Shown piece by piece: positions 23,703 to 32,813 of a stretch of 64,000 bases of DNA. The notes beneath the pieces were generated by a model. It had not been told where the DNA came from. It made no database searches and saw only the letters and a list, made by a program, of their open reading frames with translations. The DNA is from Georgenia satyanarayanai (lineage in GTDB: Bacteria > Actinomycetota > Actinomycetes > Actinomycetales > Actinomycetaceae): positions 1 through 64,000 of the forward strand of contig NZ_VUKC01000016.1 of assembly GCF_009193135.1 (NCBI RefSeq), written 5' to 3'. The stretch's first letter is position 1. Each line of letters opens with the position of its first letter. The translations under genes were made by a program, and so were the position numbers.

Positions 23703-26570
23703 ATGCTCGTCGTGCTCCTGGCTGCCCTCACAGTCGCGGCACTGCTCACCCCCTTCCTGGACCGGTTGCTCGGCCGCAACGCCGGCTGGCCGCTGGCCGC
23801 GCTCTTCATCGGTCTGCTCGTCCCGGTGCTCGGCGCCGGCCCGGGCGTGTGGGGTGGGCAGACGCGGGTCGAGGTCGTGCCGTGGATGCCGGCGATCGAC
23901 GTCTCCCTGCGGCTGCGGATGGACGGAACCGCGTGGCTGTTCACCGTGCTTGTGCTCGGCGTCGGCGCGCTCGTCCTCCTGTACTCCTCGCGGTACTTCC
24001 CGCCCGGGCGGCGGACCGGCTTCTACTTCTTCATCGTGGCCTTCGCCGCGTCCATGCAGGGACTCGTGCTCGCCGACGACATCATCGTCATGTTCGTCTT
24101 CTGGGAGCTCACGACGATCTGCTCGTTCTTCCTCATCGGGATCTCGGGGACGAGCGCGACACGACCCGCGGTACGCACGTACATCGTCACCGCGCTGGGC
24201 GGCCTCGCGCTCCTCGCGGCGGTGATCATGCTCGTCGTGCGCACCGGGACGACCGTCCTGAGCGAGATCCTCGCCGATCCCTCGTGGCGGCAGGACGAGA
24301 CCTTCCTCCTCGTCGTCGTCGGGCTCGTCGTCCTCGCCGTCTTCACGAAGTCGGCGCAGTTCCCCTTCCACTACTGGCTGCCCGACGCCATGGCGGCGAG
24401 CACGCCGGTCAGCACCTACCTGCACGCCGCGACGATGGTCAAGGCGGGGATCTACCTAGCGATGCGGTTCTCCCCGGCCTTTGCCGGCGTGCCGCTGTGG
24501 ACCGTCCTCCTCGTCTCCTTCGGCCTCGTCACGGCGCTCCTCGGCGCGGTCTTCGCCCTCCAGCGGCACGACCTCAAGGAGCTGCTCGCCTACTCGACGG
24601 TCAGTCAGCTCGGCCTCATCGTCGCCGTCATCGGGGTCGGGACGCCCACCGCGCTCGCCGCGGCGGCCGTCCACACCCTCGCCCACGCGATGTTCAAGGC
24701 CGCGCTGTTCATGCTCATCGGTGTCATCGACACCCGGGCCGGGACGCGAGACATCCGTGAGCTGCGGGGCCTGCGGCGGGCGATGCCGGTCACCGCCGTC
24801 CTCACCCTGCTCGCCGCCCTGTCGATGGCGGGTATCCCGCCGCTCGCCGGCTTCGTGAGCAAGGAAGGCCTCTTCGAGGCCTACCTCGACCTGCCCGGCG
24901 CCTTCGGTGCCGCTGCCGCAGTCCTCGCCGTGGCCGCCTCGGTCGGCACGTTCGCCTACTCCTTCCGGATCGTCCACGGCGCCTTCGGTGGTCCGGGCGG
25001 CGAGCGGGCAGGACGCGAGCCCGTCCTGTTCTTCCTCCCGCCGGCCGTCGCCTCGCTCGCCGGTGCGGTCGCCGTCGGCGTCCTCGCCGCCTTCGACCCG
25101 CTCGTCTCGCGGACCGTCCAGGACACGCTGGGCGAGAGCTACGACTCCCACCTCGCGCTGTGGCACGGCGTCAACCTCCCGCTCGTCATGTCGGGCATCG
25201 TCATCGCCGCCGGCGCGGTGCTGGCTCACCAGCGCTCCCGGGTCGACCGCGCGCTGGGCCGCAAGCTCTTCCCCACTGCTGGCACGCGCGTCTTCGAGTC
25301 CCTCTACGACCGGGTCCTCGTGCTGGGCCGGCGGACCGGTGACCTGACCCGGACCGACTCGCTCGCCCCCTTCCTCGGCTCGACGGTCGCCGTCGTCGTC
25401 CTCATCGCCGCCGCCCAGGTCGTCGCACGTCCCGAGGTGCCGGAGTACCGCGCGGACGTGACCCGACCCGTCGACTGGCTCCTCGTCGGCCTGCTGCTCG
25501 TCTCCGTGCTCGCGGCGGTCAGCGTCCGCTCCCGGCTCTCCGCCCTCGCGCTGGTGGGCATCACCGGCTTCACGGTGGCGATGTGGTTCCAGGTCGTCGG
25601 CGGTGTGGACCTCGTCCTCACGCAGCTGCTCGTCGAGATCCTCACGGTGGTCGTGGCGGTCTTCGTGCTCCGCCGGCTCCCGAAGAAGTTCCTCCCCACC
25701 CCGCCCCGTCGCACGGTCACCACCGCGACCATCGCGGTGGCGGCGGGGCTGAGCGCGGCCCTCGGCGTCTACACGCTCACCGGTCGGCGGGAGCGGTCGC
25801 CGGTCTCCCAGTACTTCCTCGACGAGACCTACTCCGACACGGGTGGCACGAACATCGTCAACGTCATCCTCGTGGACTACCGCGCGCTGGACACCCTCGG
25901 TGAGCTCACCGTGCTCGGCGTGGCAGGTCTCGCGATGATCGCGGTCCTGCGGACGAGCGGGCTCGCTCCGTTCTGGCGGCTGCCGCAGCTCGTCGAGCAC
26001 GCCCGCGAGGTCATCTACCGCTCGCGGGACAACGTCCTCATCATGCGGACCGTCGCGCGCTACGTCGGGCCGCTGGTGCTGGCCTTCTCGATCTTCCTCC
26101 TCTTCACGGGCCACCAGCGCCCGGGCGGCGGGTTCATCGCCGCCCTCGTCGGCAGCGCGGGCGCGGCCCTCCACTACCTCACCTCGGCGAACAGCGCCGA
26201 GGGCACCATCCGGCTCCCGGCCAAGGCCCTCATCTCGGCGGGCATCGTCGTCGGCGTGGGGTCGGGCCTGCTCGGGCTGGTCGACGGGTCCTTCCTCCGA
26301 CCGCTGCACGCCGACATCCCGCTCCCGTGGGGCGGGAGCTACCACTTCACGACGGCGCTCGTCTTCGACGTCGGTGTCTACCTCGCCGTCATCGGGGTCC
26401 TTCTGACGGCCCTGCGCGAGCTCGGCACGGACTCGGTCGGTGTCGCCGACCGCCCGGTGCGCGCCGAGGTCCGCCCAGAACCCCGCACCGGGCCGGGCAA
26501 GGACGAGCCTGCCGCGTCCGGCGAGCACGACCGGGCCGTGCCGGCCGCCGAGAAGGGAGGTGAGCGATGA
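23703..26570 (+). CDS. mrpA: Na+/H+ antiporter subunit A (MrpA with fused MrpB domain)
   Basis: The 955-residue membrane protein has a NuoL-like N-terminal half (VFWELTTICSFFLIG; conserved lysine in TKSAQFPFHYWLPDAM; histidines in KELLAYSTVSQLG and HTLAHAMFKAALFM), further helices, a MrpA C-terminal segment (VNVILVDYRALDTLGE) and a MnhB domain (LLFTGHQRPGGGFIAALV). The Mrp complex exchanges cytoplasmic Na+ for protons and supports pH and salt tolerance. It is the first gene of the operon and overlaps mrpC by four bases. Confidence 0.95.
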   Translation: MLVVLLAALTVAALLTPFLDRLLGRNAGWPLAALFIGLLVPVLGAGPGVWGGQTRVEVVPWMPAIDVSLRLRMDGTAWLFTVLVLGVGALVLLYSSRYFPPGRRTGFYFFIVAFAASMQGLVLADDIIVMFVFWELTTICSFFLIGISGTSATRPAVRTYIVTALGGLALLAAVIMLVVRTGTTVLSEILADPSWRQDETFLLVVVGLVVLAVFTKSAQFPFHYWLPDAMAASTPVSTYLHAATMVKAGIYLAMRFSPAFAGVPLWTVLLVSFGLVTALLGAVFALQRHDLKELLAYSTVSQLGLIVAVIGVGTPTALAAAAVHTLAHAMFKAALFMLIGVIDTRAGTRDIRELRGLRRAMPVTAVLTLLAALSMAGIPPLAGFVSKEGLFEAYLDLPGAFGAAAAVLAVAASVGTFAYSFRIVHGAFGGPGGERAGREPVLFFLPPAVASLAGAVAVGVLAAFDPLVSRTVQDTLGESYDSHLALWHGVNLPLVMSGIVIAAGAVLAHQRSRVDRALGRKLFPTAGTRVFESLYDRVLVLGRRTGDLTRTDSLAPFLGSTVAVVVLIAAAQVVARPEVPEYRADVTRPVDWLLVGLLLVSVLAAVSVRSRLSALALVGITGFTVAMWFQVVGGVDLVLTQLLVEILTVVVAVFVLRRLPKKFLPTPPRRTVTTATIAVAAGLSAALGVYTLTGRRERSPVSQYFLDETYSDTGGTNIVNVILVDYRALDTLGELTVLGVAGLAMIAVLRTSGLAPFWRLPQLVEHAREVIYRSRDNVLIMRTVARYVGPLVLAFSIFLLFTGHQRPGGGFIAALVGSAGAALHYLTSANSAEGTIRLPAKALISAGIVVGVGSGLLGLVDGSFLRPLHADIPLPWGGSYHFTTALVFDVGVYLAVIGVLLTALRELGTDSVGVADRPVRAEVRPEPRTGPGKDEPAASGEHDRAVPAAEKGGER

Positions 26571-26890
26571 CCCTGGCGATCAGCGTCGGGATCCTCGTCG
26601 CCGGGGGCGTGTTCCTCATCCTCCAGCGCGGCCTGGTCCGTGTGGTCCTGGGCTTCATGCTCCTGTCCCACGCCGTCAACCTGCTCCTCATCTCCGCCGG
26701 CGTCACCGCGAACCGTGCCATCCCGTTCCTGGGGACCTCGGACGCTGACGCCGCCGCGGACCCGCTGCCCCAGGCGTTCGTCCTCACCGCGATCGTCATC
26801 AGCTTCGCGATCACCGTCTACATGCTCACGCTCGCGGCCGCCGACAAGGACGACGACACCGAGGACGACGACATCGAGGACGACTCGTGA
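26567..26890 (+). CDS. mrpC: Na+/H+ antiporter subunit C
   Basis: This 107-residue, three-helix NuoK-like subunit has the typical LGFMLLSHAVNLLLI helix and DPLPQAFVLTAIVISFAITV. The C-terminus is very acidic (about 13 Asp/Glu in 17 residues). It starts in an ATGA overlap with mrpA and itself overlaps mrpD. Confidence 0.93.
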   Translation: MTLAISVGILVAGGVFLILQRGLVRVVLGFMLLSHAVNLLLISAGVTANRAIPFLGTSDADAAADPLPQAFVLTAIVISFAITVYMLTLAAADKDDDTEDDDIEDDS

Positions 26891-28380
26891 CCACTGCTGC
26901 GCTGCTCCCGCTCCTCGTGGCCGTCCCGCTGCTCGCGGGCGGCCTGCTCGCCGTCATCCCGAGCAGGCCGGTGCGCGTCGCCGTCATGCTCGCCGTCCCG
27001 GCCCTCGCCCTCGTCGCCGGAGCCCTGCTCGTGTGGGCGACGCACGACGGCACCGTGCTGGCGCACGACGTCGCGCTGTGGCCGGTCGGGGTGTCGATCC
27101 CCTTCGCCGTCGACGTGTTCAGCGCGCTCATGCTCACGACGACGTCGCTGCTCGTGCTCGTGTCCGCGTGGTTCGCGGTGGCGGTCCGGCAGGACGAGTC
27201 ACCGTTCTTCCCGGCGCTCGTGACGATCCTGGCCGCCGGCGTCAACGGCGCCCTCATGACCGTCGACATCTTCAACCTCTTCGTCTTCCTCGAGGTCATG
27301 CTGCTGCCCTCCTACGGGCTCATCGCCACGACGGGCGGCTGGCGCCGGCGCCGGGCCGGTCGGATGTACGTGACGGTCAACCTCCTCACGTCCACCGTCT
27401 ACCTCGCGGGCGTCGGCCTCGTCTACGGCGTCGCGGGCACCGTGCACATCGGTGAGCTCGTCGGTGCCGCCCGCGAGTCCAGCCTCGTCGCGGCGGCCGG
27501 TGGCGTCATGCTCGCGGCCCTCGCCGTCAAGGCGGCGGTGGTGCCGGTGCACGGGTGGCTCTCGCGCACCTACTCCTTCACCTCGCCCGCCGTCACCGCC
27601 CTGTTCTCCGGCCTCCACACGAAGGTGGCGATCTACGCCATCTACCGGCTCTACGCCACGGTGTTCGAGGGCGACCAGCGCTACCTGTGGATCGGGATCG
27701 TCGCGTTCTCCGCGACGATGCTCATCGGCGTCCTCGGTGCCGTGGGGGAGGACACGACACGGTCGATCCTCGTCTTCCACATGGTGAGCCAGATCGGCTA
27801 CATCCTCCTCGGCGTCGCCCTGTTCACCCAGATCGGGCTCACAGCGGGGATCTTCTACCTCATCCACCACATGATCGTGAAGGCGTCGCTGTTCCTGTCC
27901 ACCGGTGCCCTCGAGCACACGTACGGCACGGGTGTGCTCTCCCGCATCGGCGGTGTCGCGCGGCGGCAGCCGCTCGTCGGGTTCGTCTTCATCGGCGCCG
28001 CCCTGTCCCTGGCGGGCATGCCGCCGTTCTCCGGCTTCGTCGCCAAGCTCACGCTGCTCATCGGCGCCGCCGAGGCCGGGGAGTGGGTGGCGTTCACCGT
28101 CGCCGTGGTCGTCAGCCTCATCACCCTCATGTCCATGCTCAAGATCTGGGGTGGTCCCTTCTGGGGCGCCGACCCGGAGGGCGAGCGCACGTACGGCGGT
28201 GAGGGCGCGGTGGCCGTGGCGGCACCGCCCCGGGTCCGTGCCGGACTCATCGCGCCCGCGCTCGTCCTCACCCTCACGACCCTGGGCATCGGCCTGGGGG
28301 CGCAGGGTCTGCTCGGGCTGAGCGAGCAGGCCGCCGCGGGACTGCTCGACCTCAGCGCGTACCTCGAGGCGGTGCTGTGA
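26887..28380 (+). CDS. mrpD: Na+/H+ antiporter subunit D
   Basis: The 497-residue NuoM/N-like proton-translocating subunit has VFLEVMLLPSYGLIA, the conserved Lys in AVKAAVVPVHGWLSR, HTKVAIYAIYRLY and the histidine helix FYLIHHMIVKASLFL. The GTG start overlaps mrpC (GTGA). In the Mrp complex it pairs with MrpA to form the ion-translocating core. Confidence 0.95.
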   Translation: MTTAALLPLLVAVPLLAGGLLAVIPSRPVRVAVMLAVPALALVAGALLVWATHDGTVLAHDVALWPVGVSIPFAVDVFSALMLTTTSLLVLVSAWFAVAVRQDESPFFPALVTILAAGVNGALMTVDIFNLFVFLEVMLLPSYGLIATTGGWRRRRAGRMYVTVNLLTSTVYLAGVGLVYGVAGTVHIGELVGAARESSLVAAAGGVMLAALAVKAAVVPVHGWLSRTYSFTSPAVTALFSGLHTKVAIYAIYRLYATVFEGDQRYLWIGIVAFSATMLIGVLGAVGEDTTRSILVFHMVSQIGYILLGVALFTQIGLTAGIFYLIHHMIVKASLFLSTGALEHTYGTGVLSRIGGVARRQPLVGFVFIGAALSLAGMPPFSGFVAKLTLLIGAAEAGEWVAFTVAVVVSLITLMSMLKIWGGPFWGADPEGERTYGGEGAVAVAAPPRVRAGLIAPALVLTLTTLGIGLGAQGLLGLSEQAAAGLLDLSAYLEAVL

Positions 28381-28772
28381 TGCGATACCTGCGCTGGCTC
28401 GGCCGGTTCCTGTGGTTCCCGATCGGGTTCGCCTGGGCGGTCGTCCGGGCGAACGTCGAGGTCGGGATCGACATCGTGACGCCGGCGAGCGCGATCTCCG
28501 GCGGCTTCATCGAGGTGCCCCTGCGCTGCGAGACGGACCTCGAGATCGCCGTCCTGGCCAACATGGTGACGCTGACCCCGGGGACCGCCGCCGTCGCGCT
28601 CTACCGCCCGGAGCCGACGCTGTGGATCCAGGGCCTGTACCTCGACAGCCCGGAGAGTCTGCGCCGGGACGTCTACAAGCTCGAGGACCTGCTGCTCGGC
28701 GCGACCAGGGTGTCAGGCGCACCCCTCGACCATCCCCGCGTGGGGAACTGGCGGAAGGAGCAGGTCCGATGA
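28380..28772 (+). CDS. mrpE: Na+/H+ antiporter subunit E
   Basis: The 130-residue protein has the MrpE pattern: membrane segments near the N-terminus, ETDLEIAVLANMVTLTPGT, and the cytosolic tail. ATG 28380 shares its A with the mrpD stop; a GTG three bases earlier is equally possible. MrpE is needed for assembly of the complex. Confidence 0.92.
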   Translation: MRYLRWLGRFLWFPIGFAWAVVRANVEVGIDIVTPASAISGGFIEVPLRCETDLEIAVLANMVTLTPGTAAVALYRPEPTLWIQGLYLDSPESLRRDVYKLEDLLLGATRVSGAPLDHPRVGNWRKEQVR

Positions 28773-29023
28773 TCGCGTTCGGCGTCCTCATCGTCGTCGT
28801 CCTCTCGATGCTCGCGGCGGTGTACCGCGCGCGCCGGGGTCCGGACTCGGCCGACCGCGCCCTGTCGGCCGACCTCGTCTTCTACGGCTTCGTCGCCATG
28901 GTCGTCCTCGTGGGCACGATGCGCGACGACGACGCCGCCTTCACCATCGCCGTCATCGCGACGCTGGTCGGTTTCCTCGCCACGCTCTCCCTGGCGCGGC
29001 TCGTGACGGGAGGCAAGCGATGA
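28769..29023 (+). CDS. mrpF: Na+/H+ antiporter subunit F
   Basis: This 84-residue, three-helix subunit has the family motif YRARRGPDSADRALSADL between helix 1 and 2. It starts in an ATGA overlap with mrpE and overlaps mrpG in the same way. Confidence 0.92.
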   Translation: MIAFGVLIVVVLSMLAAVYRARRGPDSADRALSADLVFYGFVAMVVLVGTMRDDDAAFTIAVIATLVGFLATLSLARLVTGGKR

Positions 29024-29391
29024 GCTGGGACCTCGTCGGGAACGTCCTCATGGTGATCGGCGGCGTCGTGTTCGCGATCGGCGCGTTCGGCCTGGTCCGT
29101 ATGCCCGACTTCTACGCGCGGCTGGCGGCCGTGACGATGTCCGGCGGCCTGGCGATCGTCCTCATCCTGCTCGGTGCGCTGGCGCACCAGCCGAGCTGGG
29201 GGAACGCGGTCCTGGTGGCCCTCGCGGTCCTCATCCAGCTCGCGACGGCGGGCGTGGGCGGCGGCGCGATGGCGCGCGCCGGGTACCTCACCGACGCCCA
29301 GCGCAGCCCGCAGGTGCACTGGGACGAGATCACGACGACCGACCCCAGCCACGTCGACACCTCACCGCCGAGGGAGCCGGGCCAGCCCTGA
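29020..29391 (+). CDS. mrpG: Na+/H+ antiporter subunit G
   Basis: The 123-residue protein has the MrpG pattern: GVVFAIGAFGLVRMPDFYARLA, followed by two more helices and a hydrophilic tail. It is the last gene of the six-gene operon. The convergent TRAP transporter genes begin after a strong hairpin. Confidence 0.92.
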   Translation: MSWDLVGNVLMVIGGVVFAIGAFGLVRMPDFYARLAAVTMSGGLAIVLILLGALAHQPSWGNAVLVALAVLIQLATAGVGGGAMARAGYLTDAQRSPQVHWDEITTTDPSHVDTSPPREPGQP

Positions 29392-29533
29392 GCCGCCCGG
29401 CCGCGGGGCCCGAGGTGGGCGCCTCCGCGGACCCGCCGGACCGACACGTGAGCGCCGGCCGGCGGCCGCCGCTCGAGGCGCCCGTCCGTCGCGACGCCGC
29501 CGCCGGGCTGCGGACGGGTCCGGGCAGCGCTGT

Positions 29534-29561
29534 GGCCGGGAGGGCGGGTGCCCTCCCGGCC
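29534..29561. terminator. Strong bidirectional terminator between mrp and TRAP operons
   Basis: GGCCGGGAGGGC (29534-29545) and GCCCTCCCGGCC (29550-29561) form a perfect 12-bp stem with a GGGT loop between convergent operons. The remainder of the 197-base gap shows no gene. Confidence 0.8.
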
Positions 29562-29588
29562 CCGGCGGGGCGTGCGGTGGTGCCGGTG

Positions 29589-30899
29589 CTACATGAGCCC
29601 CATCGTCGTGGGGAGCCACAGCGACAGCTGCGGGACGAACACGACGAGGAAGAGCGCCGCGACGATCGCGATGAGGAACGGCCACAGCTTGCTGATGACC
29701 GGCTCGATGCGGAGGTTGGCGAGACGGGCCCCGACGAACAGGACGTTCCCCACGGGCGGGGTGATGACACCGAGGGACAGGTTCATCACGACCATGGCAC
29801 CGAAGTGGACGGGGTCGATCCCGAACTCGGTGACGATCGGCAGGAAGATCGGCACGAAGATGAGGATCGCCGGCGTCGGGTCCATGAACGTCCCCACGAC
29901 GATGAGGATGACCATCATGAGGATGAGGACGACGACGCTCGAGTCCGTGAAGCCCAGGACGGCGTCGGAGATGATGTCCGGGATCCGCGCGAAGCTCATG
30001 ACGAACGACAGCGACGTCGACACCGCGACGAGGAGCATGACGATCGCCGTCGTCCGGCCGGCGTCGACGAGGATGCCGGGCAGGTGCCGCACCTTGATCG
30101 TCCGGTACGCCGCCGACAGCACGAGGCAGTAGACCACCGCGATGGCGGCCGACTCGGTGGCGGTGAAGAACCCGCCGAGGATGCCGCCGACGACGATGAC
30201 GATCATGAGGAGCGAGGGCACCGCGCGCCAGACGACGAGCAGCCCCTGCTTGACGGAGATGCGGTCCTGCGACTTGAGCTTGCCCGGCTGCTTGCGCGCG
30301 TAGAGGTAGACGACGACCATGCAGGCCAGTGCCCACAGGAAGCCGGGGACCGCACCGGCCATGAACAGGGCCGCGATCGACGTGCTCGACACGAGCGAGT
30401 AGACGATGAAGGTGTTCGACGGCGGGATGAGCATGCCGGACGGGGCGGAGGCGACGTTGACCGCGGCCGCGAAGCGGCGGTCGTAGCCCTCCTTGACCAT
30501 CCGGGAGTTCATCACGTTGCCGACGGCGGCGGCCGCCGCGACGGCGGCACCGGACACCGCCCCGAACAGGGAGTTGGCGACGATGTTCGTCTGGGCCAGG
30601 GAGGCGGGCATGCGCCCGGTGAGCACCTTGGCGGCGTCGACGAGCCGTGCCGCGATCCCGCCGTTGTTCATGATGACGCCGGCGAGCACGAAGAGCGGGA
30701 TGGCGAGGAGCGGGAAGGAGTTGATCCCGGTGAACATCCGCTGGGCCGTGACGAGCACGGCCTGCTCCATGCCGAGGAGCGGGATCGCCGCGAGGAAGGT
30801 CGCCGTGCCGATGACGATCGCGATCGGTACGGAGAAGACGATGCCGATGAGGACACCGAACAGGAGGATGAGTCCGGCAAGGGTCGCGGGGTCCATCAT
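29589..30899 (-). CDS. dctM: TRAP transporter large permease (DctM)
   Basis: The 436-residue protein has about 12 membrane segments and DctM signatures: PLLAIPLFVLAGVIMNNGGI, GAVSGAAVAAAAAVG, APSGMLIPPSNTFIVY and DPTPAILIFVPIFLPI. It translocates an organic acid with Na+ in the transporter formed with the DctQ and DctP proteins encoded just upstream. The tandem ATG at 30899 overlaps the dctQ stop. In this neighbourhood the likely substrate is a hexuronate. Confidence 0.93.
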   Translation of the reverse strand: MMDPATLAGLILLFGVLIGIVFSVPIAIVIGTATFLAAIPLLGMEQAVLVTAQRMFTGINSFPLLAIPLFVLAGVIMNNGGIAARLVDAAKVLTGRMPASLAQTNIVANSLFGAVSGAAVAAAAAVGNVMNSRMVKEGYDRRFAAAVNVASAPSGMLIPPSNTFIVYSLVSSTSIAALFMAGAVPGFLWALACMVVVYLYARKQPGKLKSQDRISVKQGLLVVWRAVPSLLMIVIVVGGILGGFFTATESAAIAVVYCLVLSAAYRTIKVRHLPGILVDAGRTTAIVMLLVAVSTSLSFVMSFARIPDIISDAVLGFTDSSVVVLILMMVILIVVGTFMDPTPAILIFVPIFLPIVTEFGIDPVHFGAMVVMNLSLGVITPPVGNVLFVGARLANLRIEPVISKLWPFLIAIVAALFLVVFVPQLSLWLPTTMGLM

Positions 30900-31516
30900 G
30901 CCTCCGTCTTCGGGCCGGCCGGGGAGCTGCCCGGGCTGTCGGGGGTGTCGGCCGACGCGACGAGCAGGGGGTTGGCGTCGAGCCGTTCGGTCTGGATCTG
31001 GGGGTTGGCGGCCAGTGCCTCCTCGCCCTCGAGCTCGAGGTACGGGCTGTGCGTGCCGCGGACCAGACCGTGGATGTAGTACAGCGAGTAGAAGGCGATG
31101 AGGACGCCGGAGATCGGCAGGGCCAGGTACATCTGGCCGAGCGTGAACGGCAGGGCGGAGAGGTTCTGCAGCCAGGCGTTGTCCGCCGCGCGCCAGCCGC
31201 CCCACACGAGGACGACGACGGCGAAGGCCAGGACGACGAGCTGGACGAGGACCGCGAGCACCTGCTCGCCCTTGACGGGCAGCTTGCGGGCGACGAGCTC
31301 GACGGCGATGTGACCGCGCTCGCCGAAGACGAACGCCGCGGCGAACAGGCCGAGCCACACGAAGGTGAGGCGCGCCCCTTCCTCGGTCCACGTGCTCGGG
31401 TCACCCAGGACCTGGCGGCTGAAGACCTGCCAGACCACGATGACGACGAGCAGCGCGAAGAGGATGACGGTGATCCAGTAGAGGACCTTGTCCAGGACCT
31501 TCTTGGCGCTATCCAC
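30896..31516 (-). CDS. dctQ: TRAP transporter small permease (DctQ)
   Basis: The 206-residue protein has four membrane segments with the DctQ pattern (VVWQVFSRQVLGDPSTWTEE; FAAAFVFGERGHIAVEL), then an unusually long soluble tail of about 50 residues ending in a Pro/Ser-rich stretch. The GTG at 31516 follows GGAGGTG. It links the binding protein to DctM. Confidence 0.92.
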   Translation of the reverse strand: MDSAKKVLDKVLYWITVILFALLVVIVVWQVFSRQVLGDPSTWTEEGARLTFVWLGLFAAAFVFGERGHIAVELVARKLPVKGEQVLAVLVQLVVLAFAVVVLVWGGWRAADNAWLQNLSALPFTLGQMYLALPISGVLIAFYSLYYIHGLVRGTHSPYLELEGEEALAANPQIQTERLDANPLLVASADTPDSPGSSPAGPKTEA

Positions 31517-31552
31517 GATTCACCTCCAGCTGTGTGTGGCTCGGCCGGTTCA

Positions 31553-32572
31553 TCAGCGGGCCGCGGCGCGCGCCGCGTCGAAGAGCGCCTGCTGCGACTC
31601 CGTGGTGATGAACTCCGCGGCGAGGGCCTCGAGGGGCTCTGCGAACGCGGCGTCGTCGACCTCGGAGAAGGTGGCGCCACCGGCCGTGGCGCCGTCGATG
31701 GCCTCCTGGGTGGCCTCCGCCCAGAGCTCGGTGTGCTCCTCGTGGGCGGCGGTCCAGCCCTCGTCGAAGGCCGCGCGGTCCTCCTCGGACATGCTGTTGA
31801 GGAGGTCGGTGTTGATGATCATGTAGTCCAGGCCCACGAGGTGGTTGGTGTAGCTCCAGTAGGGAGCGACCTCGTAGTGGCGCTGGGTGAAGTAGGAGAC
31901 CTCGTTGTTCTCGGCCGCGTCCACGACGCCGGACTGCAGGCCCGTGTAGAGCTCGCCGTAGGCCATCGGGGTGCCGGCGCCGCCGAGCGCCTCGGCCATC
32001 GCGATGTGGAGCTCGGACTCCTGGACCCGGATCTTCTGGCCGGACAGGTCGGCCGGGGTCTCGATCGGGGCGCTGCTGTAGACCGAGCGGGCGCCCTGGG
32101 TGAAGCCGCCGAGGACGGTGATGTTGTTCGACTCCTCCAGCGACGCGTAGAGGTCGCCGGTGATCTCGGGGTCGTGGATGACCTCCATCTGGTGCTCGAC
32201 GTCGTCGAAGACGCGGGGAAGGTTGAAGACGACGAAGTCCTCGTTGAGGTTCTCCAGCTGGGTGCCGGAGACGATGGCCATGTCGACCGAGCCGTCGGAG
32301 ACGAGCTGGAGGGCCTCTGCCTGCGCACCGAGCGTCTCGTTGGGGAAGACGTCGACGTCCCAGCCTCCGGTGTTCTCCTCCAGGTAGGAGCCGAAGTTGT
32401 CGAGGGCGATGTAGGAGGGGTGCTCCTCGGTCTGGTTGAGCGCCAGGCGCATGCTGCGGCCGTCGCCACCCCCGCTGGTCTCGCCGCCCTCGTCGCCGCC
32501 GCCGCAGGCGGCGAGGAGCAGGGTCGCAGCGGCCGCGCCGGCGATGACCACGGTGTTCTTCCGGTGCTTCAT
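31553..32572 (-). CDS. dctP: TRAP transporter solute-binding lipoprotein (DctP), copy 1
   Basis: The 339-residue lipoprotein has a lipobox in LLLAACGG and a glycine/acid linker. The DctP fold shows the carboxylate-binding Arg in KIRVQESELH, TPMAYGELYTGLQSGVVDAAEN and the helix LVGLDYMIINTDLL. DAAENNEVSY at the ligand site is common in uronate-type TRAP proteins. ATG 32572. It lies directly before dctQ-dctM, and a GTTGCC repeat operator lies about 190 bases upstream, so it may be transcribed separately from dctP2. Confidence 0.9.
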   Translation of the reverse strand: MKHRKNTVVIAGAAAATLLLAACGGGDEGGETSGGGDGRSMRLALNQTEEHPSYIALDNFGSYLEENTGGWDVDVFPNETLGAQAEALQLVSDGSVDMAIVSGTQLENLNEDFVVFNLPRVFDDVEHQMEVIHDPEITGDLYASLEESNNITVLGGFTQGARSVYSSAPIETPADLSGQKIRVQESELHIAMAEALGGAGTPMAYGELYTGLQSGVVDAAENNEVSYFTQRHYEVAPYWSYTNHLVGLDYMIINTDLLNSMSEEDRAAFDEGWTAAHEEHTELWAEATQEAIDGATAGGATFSEVDDAAFAEPLEALAAEFITTESQQALFDAARAAAR

Positions 32573-32757
32573 GGTGTGTGTTCCGTCCTTCGGTCTGGGT
32601 GACCTCGTCGTCCGGTCGTGCGGCGCTGCGCCGTGCAGTGTGGGGAGGGGGTCCAGCCTCGTGGCTGGGCGGCGGTGCCGTGCCTCGTCATGAGGCGAGC
32701 CGTCCGACGGGGGTCCGATCGGGGTTGCCTCATTCACTCAGGTGCGGCACCCAGGCC

Positions 32758-32780
32758 GACAACGGTTGCCACCAGTTGCC
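32758..32780. promoter_or_regulatory. LacI-type operator repeat upstream of dctP1 (site B)
   Basis: GTTGCC occurs at 32765-32770 and 32775-32780, exactly 10 bp apart, preceded by an inverted CAAC. GTTGCCACCAGTTGCC aligns with the site in front of lacI and with sites before gnd, the GH3 gene and uxaC/larA. Confidence 0.65.
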
Positions 32781-32813
32781 GCCCGTGACACGGCCGTGAC
32801 ACCGGGGGCCTGG